A DNA stretch of 64,000 nucleotides, from contig JAKLLA010000002.1 of NCBI GenBank assembly GCA_023150375.1, positions 248,001-312,000 of the forward strand. The letters run 5' to 3'. The position numbers and the translations under genes are program-made. The notes beneath the pieces were generated by a model. It was not told the origin of the DNA. It searched no databases and saw only the letters and a program-made list of their open reading frames with translations. Every line of letters begins with the position of its first letter. Within the stretch, counting starts at the first letter, position 1. Shown here in pieces: positions 61,092 to 64,000 of the stretch. This DNA is from Burkholderiaceae bacterium (GTDB taxonomy: Bacteria; Pseudomonadota; Gammaproteobacteria; Burkholderiales; Burkholderiaceae_C).

Positions 61092-61739
61092 ATGAAAGAC
61101 GCCCTGATGCGCTGGCTGCGCCGGGGCCGCCAGTGGATCGACCCACCGGCGCGGCAATTGCGCAGCCCCCGACTGCTGGCCGCCTACCGGGCCGGCCGCT
61201 TCCCTCTGATGGAGCGGGACGGCCTGCTCGCCTGGCACTGCCCGCCGACCCGGGCCCTGATTCCGCTGGACGAGCGCTTTCGCATCGGACGGCGACTGCA
61301 GCGCCACCTCGACCGGCCGACCTACCGGGTCAGCTTCGACCAGGCCTTCGAGGCGGTCATCCGGGCCTGCGCCGCGCCGCGCCACGAGGGCGGCCCGGTC
61401 TGGATCACTCCCGCCGTCGTCGACGCCTACCTGCAGCTGCACCGCCTGGGCCACGCCCACAGCGTGGAGGTCTGGCTGGGCGACGAACTGGTGGGCGGCG
61501 AGTACGGCGTGGCGCTGGGCGGCTTCTATTCCGGCGAGAGCATGTTCACCCGCGCCGACTACGCCGGCCGGGTGGCCATGGTGCATCTGGTGCAGCGCCT
61601 GCGCCAGCGCGGCTTCGTGCTGCTGGACACGCAGTACCTGAACGCCACCGCAAAGGAGTTCGGCGGCTACGAGGTTTCGCGCGACGACTATCTGCGCCAG
61701 CTGGCCGAGGCGCTGGCGCGGCCGGTGCACTTCGGCTGA
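61092..61739 (+). CDS. Leucyl/phenylalanyl-tRNA-protein transferase (Aat)-like protein
   Basis: LLAAYRAGRFPLMERDGLLAWHCPPTRALIPLDERFRIGRRLQRHL...ACAAPRHEGGPVWITPAVVDAYLQLHRLGHAHSVEVWLGDELVGGEYGVALGGFYSGESMFTRADYAGRVAMVHLVQRLRQRGFVLLDTQYLN. Confidence 0.88.
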   Translation: MKDALMRWLRRGRQWIDPPARQLRSPRLLAAYRAGRFPLMERDGLLAWHCPPTRALIPLDERFRIGRRLQRHLDRPTYRVSFDQAFEAVIRACAAPRHEGGPVWITPAVVDAYLQLHRLGHAHSVEVWLGDELVGGEYGVALGGFYSGESMFTRADYAGRVAMVHLVQRLRQRGFVLLDTQYLNATAKEFGGYEVSRDDYLRQLAEALARPVHFG

Positions 61740-61778
61740 GCCGCCTTTTCGGCCAGCGCGTCGGCCGGCCTCACCGGC

Positions 61779-62999
61779 TCACCAGCCGGCAAAGCGCGGC
61801 CAGCGCTGCAGGGCCGCCCCCGGCAGCCCGAGCACCTCGTAGTGCGTATGCTGTGCCGCCGTCGCGCAGGCATGGTTGGGCAGGACGCGCAGCAGCGTGC
61901 CCACCGGCAGGTCCAGCCGCCGGGTCGCATCGCCGCTGCGGTGCGTCACGATGCCATGCTCCTGGTTGGCCGCCGAGACGATCCACTCGCCGCCGCCTTC
62001 ACCCAGCACCCGCCCCTGCGCATCGCAGACCAGGCCCAGCCCGTAGTCGTCGAACTCGCCGGCCAGCCCGCGGTCGCGCGACAGCGCCATCCAGCCGGCG
62101 TCGACCAGGGTCCAGCCCCGCTGCGGCTGCTGGCCGATCACGCTGGTCAGCACGCTCAGGGCGATCTCGTCCGCACGGCACACCCCCAGCGACGCCATCA
62201 TCAGGTCCATGAAGACATGCACGCCGGCGCGCACCTCGGTGACGCCGTCGAGCTGCGCGGCGAACAGGGCGGTCGGAGTGGAGCCGACGCTGACCACCGG
62301 CGCCTCGAAGCCCGCCGCGCGCAGCCGGGCGGCCGCGTGCACCGCCGCGGCGCGCTCCTGCTCGGCCATCGCCCGCAGCGCCGCCTCGCCCCGGGCGTGG
62401 TAGGCCCCGCCGCAGTGCGTGAGCACGCCGGCCAGGCGCAGGCCCGGCCCCTGCAGGGCGGCCGCCACCGCCGGCAGCTCGGCCGCCTCGGGGCGCAGGC
62501 CGGCGCGCTGGCCGTCGGCATCGATCTCGACGAGCACCTGCACCGGGCGGCGCCAGCCCGCGGCGGCGGCGGCCGCCAGCGCCCGCGCCGCCTCGACGCT
62601 GTCCAGGATCACCGTCAGCGCCACGCCGGCCTCGAGCAGCCGCTGCACATGGGCGAACTTGTTCGGCGACAGGCCGACCGCGTAGGTGATGTCGCGCCAG
62701 CCGGCGGCGGCGAACCGGTCGGCCTCGCGCAGCGTCGACACGGTGATCGGCCCCGGCTCGGCGGCCCCCGGCACGCCGGCAGCCAGGCTGGCCCGGTCGC
62801 AGGCCTGCGCCACCTCGAGGCACTTGGCCGTCTTGACATGCGGGCGCAGGCGCACGCCCAGCGCCGCCATCTGCCGGGCCATGCGCTGCAGGTTGTGCTG
62901 CAGGCGCGCGGCATCGAGCAGCAGCGCCGGGGTTTCGATCGTGCCGAGCAGCGCCGGGTCGGCGTCGGCCATCGCCGTCGAGGACCGTGAAATCTTCAT
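61779..62999 (-). CDS. DSD1-family PLP-dependent enzyme (D-threonine aldolase / D-serine dehydratase-like)
   Basis: ETPALLLDAARLQHNLQRMARQMAALGVRLRPHVKTAKCLEVAQ (PLP lysine), LRVLPNHACATAAQH (metal-binding HxC region). Start 62999 or 62972. Confidence 0.9.
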   Translation of the reverse strand: MKISRSSTAMADADPALLGTIETPALLLDAARLQHNLQRMARQMAALGVRLRPHVKTAKCLEVAQACDRASLAAGVPGAAEPGPITVSTLREADRFAAAGWRDITYAVGLSPNKFAHVQRLLEAGVALTVILDSVEAARALAAAAAAGWRRPVQVLVEIDADGQRAGLRPEAAELPAVAAALQGPGLRLAGVLTHCGGAYHARGEAALRAMAEQERAAAVHAAARLRAAGFEAPVVSVGSTPTALFAAQLDGVTEVRAGVHVFMDLMMASLGVCRADEIALSVLTSVIGQQPQRGWTLVDAGWMALSRDRGLAGEFDDYGLGLVCDAQGRVLGEGGGEWIVSAANQEHGIVTHRSGDATRRLDLPVGTLLRVLPNHACATAAQHTHYEVLGLPGAALQRWPRFAGW

Positions 63000-63060
63000 C
63001 CGCGCGACTGTATCCTGCGTCCGCCGCGGGTCGGCAGACGGAAAGGGCCGGCCGCGGGAT

Positions 63061-63082
63061 GAATCTGAATTAACATAGATTC
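63061..63082. promoter_or_regulatory. AT-rich inverted repeat in intergenic region; possible operator
   Basis: GAATCT-GAATTAACAT-AGATTC; locally AT-rich within a very GC-rich 570-bp intergenic region. Confidence 0.35.
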
Positions 63083-63573
63083 TTATTCACATTCACCCAG
63101 CGAGATCGCGCGCCAGCCCCTTGCCAGCCAGGGCGGCTCGCCAGGGTGCGAACGCACCGGCCACTTCCGCCGGTCGAGTCGCATCCGGACGTCTTGCGAC
63201 CGGTCTGTCCGGACCGGCCGCCTCGACGCCGCGCGGCCGACCGGTTGCAGGCGTGCCGGTCCCACCGGACGCCGCGAACCGTGATCGAAGCTGCATGACC
63301 TCCTGCCAGTGGCCGGGCCCCCCGGGAATCGCCGCCACGCCCCCGCGAGGCAGCGGCCGCCCGCCGGGCGCAGCGCAGGTTCCCCCGAGCCGGCGACACG
63401 AATCCGCCCGACTCGACCCGCGCAGATCCCGGGACGAACGGCCGCAGCACGCGCCGGGCGGGCTCGCGGCCGGGCCCCGGCCTCCAGTTTCCGGCCCGCT
63501 GGCCGATGCCCAGGTCTGTCCGGTCACGCGCTGCGAGCGCATGCCGCCCGTGCGCCCGGCCCTCTGTCCCCCC

Positions 63574-64000
63574 ATGTCACCCGCCGTGCAAGCCACGCGA
63601 TCGCCGTCCACCCCGCAAGCTGCCGACGCCGCCCTGTCGGCCCGACTGCTGCGCGGCCACGGGGCCCTCGAGCAGCTGCGCCCGCAGTGGCAGGCCGCCC
63701 TCGAGCGTATGGCCGCACCGAGCGTCTTCGTCGGCCCGACCTACATCGCGGCCACGCTGCGGCATCTGAGCGAGCCCGGTGACGAGCCCTGGTTCGTCAC
63801 CGTGTGCCAGGGACAGAACCTGGTCGGGCTGCTGCCGCTGCTGCGCCGGCGCGTTCGCTTGCTGGGCTGGCCGGTGCACCGACTGGAGCACGCCGGCACG
63901 ATCTCCGGCGATCGTCCCGGCATCGTCTGCCTGGGCGATCCCGAAGAGATCTGGGCAGCGATGCTGGCGGTGCTGCGGCAGCATCGCCGCGAATGGCAGC
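63574..64000 (+). CDS. GNAT/BcsL (CelD-like) acetyltransferase family protein (3' truncated by window)
   Basis: Frame from ATG 63574: ...LRPQWQAALERMAAPSVFVGPTYIAATLRHLSEPGDEPWFVTVCQGQNLVGLLPLLRRRVRLLGWPVHRLEHAGTISGDRPGIVCLG. Absent from the ORF track because it has no stop in the window. Confidence 0.7.
   Translation, partial: MSPAVQATRSPSTPQAADAALSARLLRGHGALEQLRPQWQAALERMAAPSVFVGPTYIAATLRHLSEPGDEPWFVTVCQGQNLVGLLPLLRRRVRLLGWPVHRLEHAGTISGDRPGIVCLGDPEEIWAAMLAVLRQHRREWQ

Noticed and set aside
63093-63611. 172-aa minus and 157-aa plus ORFs in the gap before the last gene
   Set aside because: Arg/Pro/Gly-rich, no motifs, overlapping each other and the real start at 63574; treated as non-coding.

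Overview
High-GC, densely coding chromosomal segment, most likely from a Burkholderiales-type betaproteobacterium (inferred from gene content and order such as pyrG-kdsA-eno-ftsB). I saw no tRNA or rRNA genes, CRISPR array or transposase. About 45 CDSs are supported. Housekeeping genes: nadE, ppa, eno, kdsA, pyrG, ftsB, mutS, mutL, rlmJ. Carbon storage: intracellular PHB depolymerase with two CTGC-N3-GCAG sites upstream. Several c-di-GMP genes. IorA/IorB-type 2-oxoacid oxidoreductase with a divergent LysR. NorE/NorF-like proteins. A PmrAB-like two-component system next to an EptA-type phosphoethanolamine transferase and a PAP2 phosphatase. A Lon-related protease and an Anbu-type proteasome homologue. 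The strongest candidate for an unusual system is 32.3-39.7 kb. It holds a divergent acyl-CoA synthetase and a tightly coupled three-gene operon: iron-dependent alcohol dehydrogenase, a long protein with a cyanobacterial AAR-like acyl reductase domain, and a WS/DGAT wax ester synthase. All three operon products end in basic low-complexity tails; the one on the reductase is a long Lys/Ala repeat resembling PhaF or histone H1. Other notable items: a K+-independent-type H+-pyrophosphatase fused to a periplasmic OmpA peptidoglycan-binding domain, a degenerate CheR-like domain fused to an intact EAL domain, an orphan GspE/PilB-like protein with eroded Walker motifs but MshEN repeats, and four phased CTTCA direct repeats upstream of eptA. 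All calls come from reading the sequence and recalled family motifs; no database search was run.
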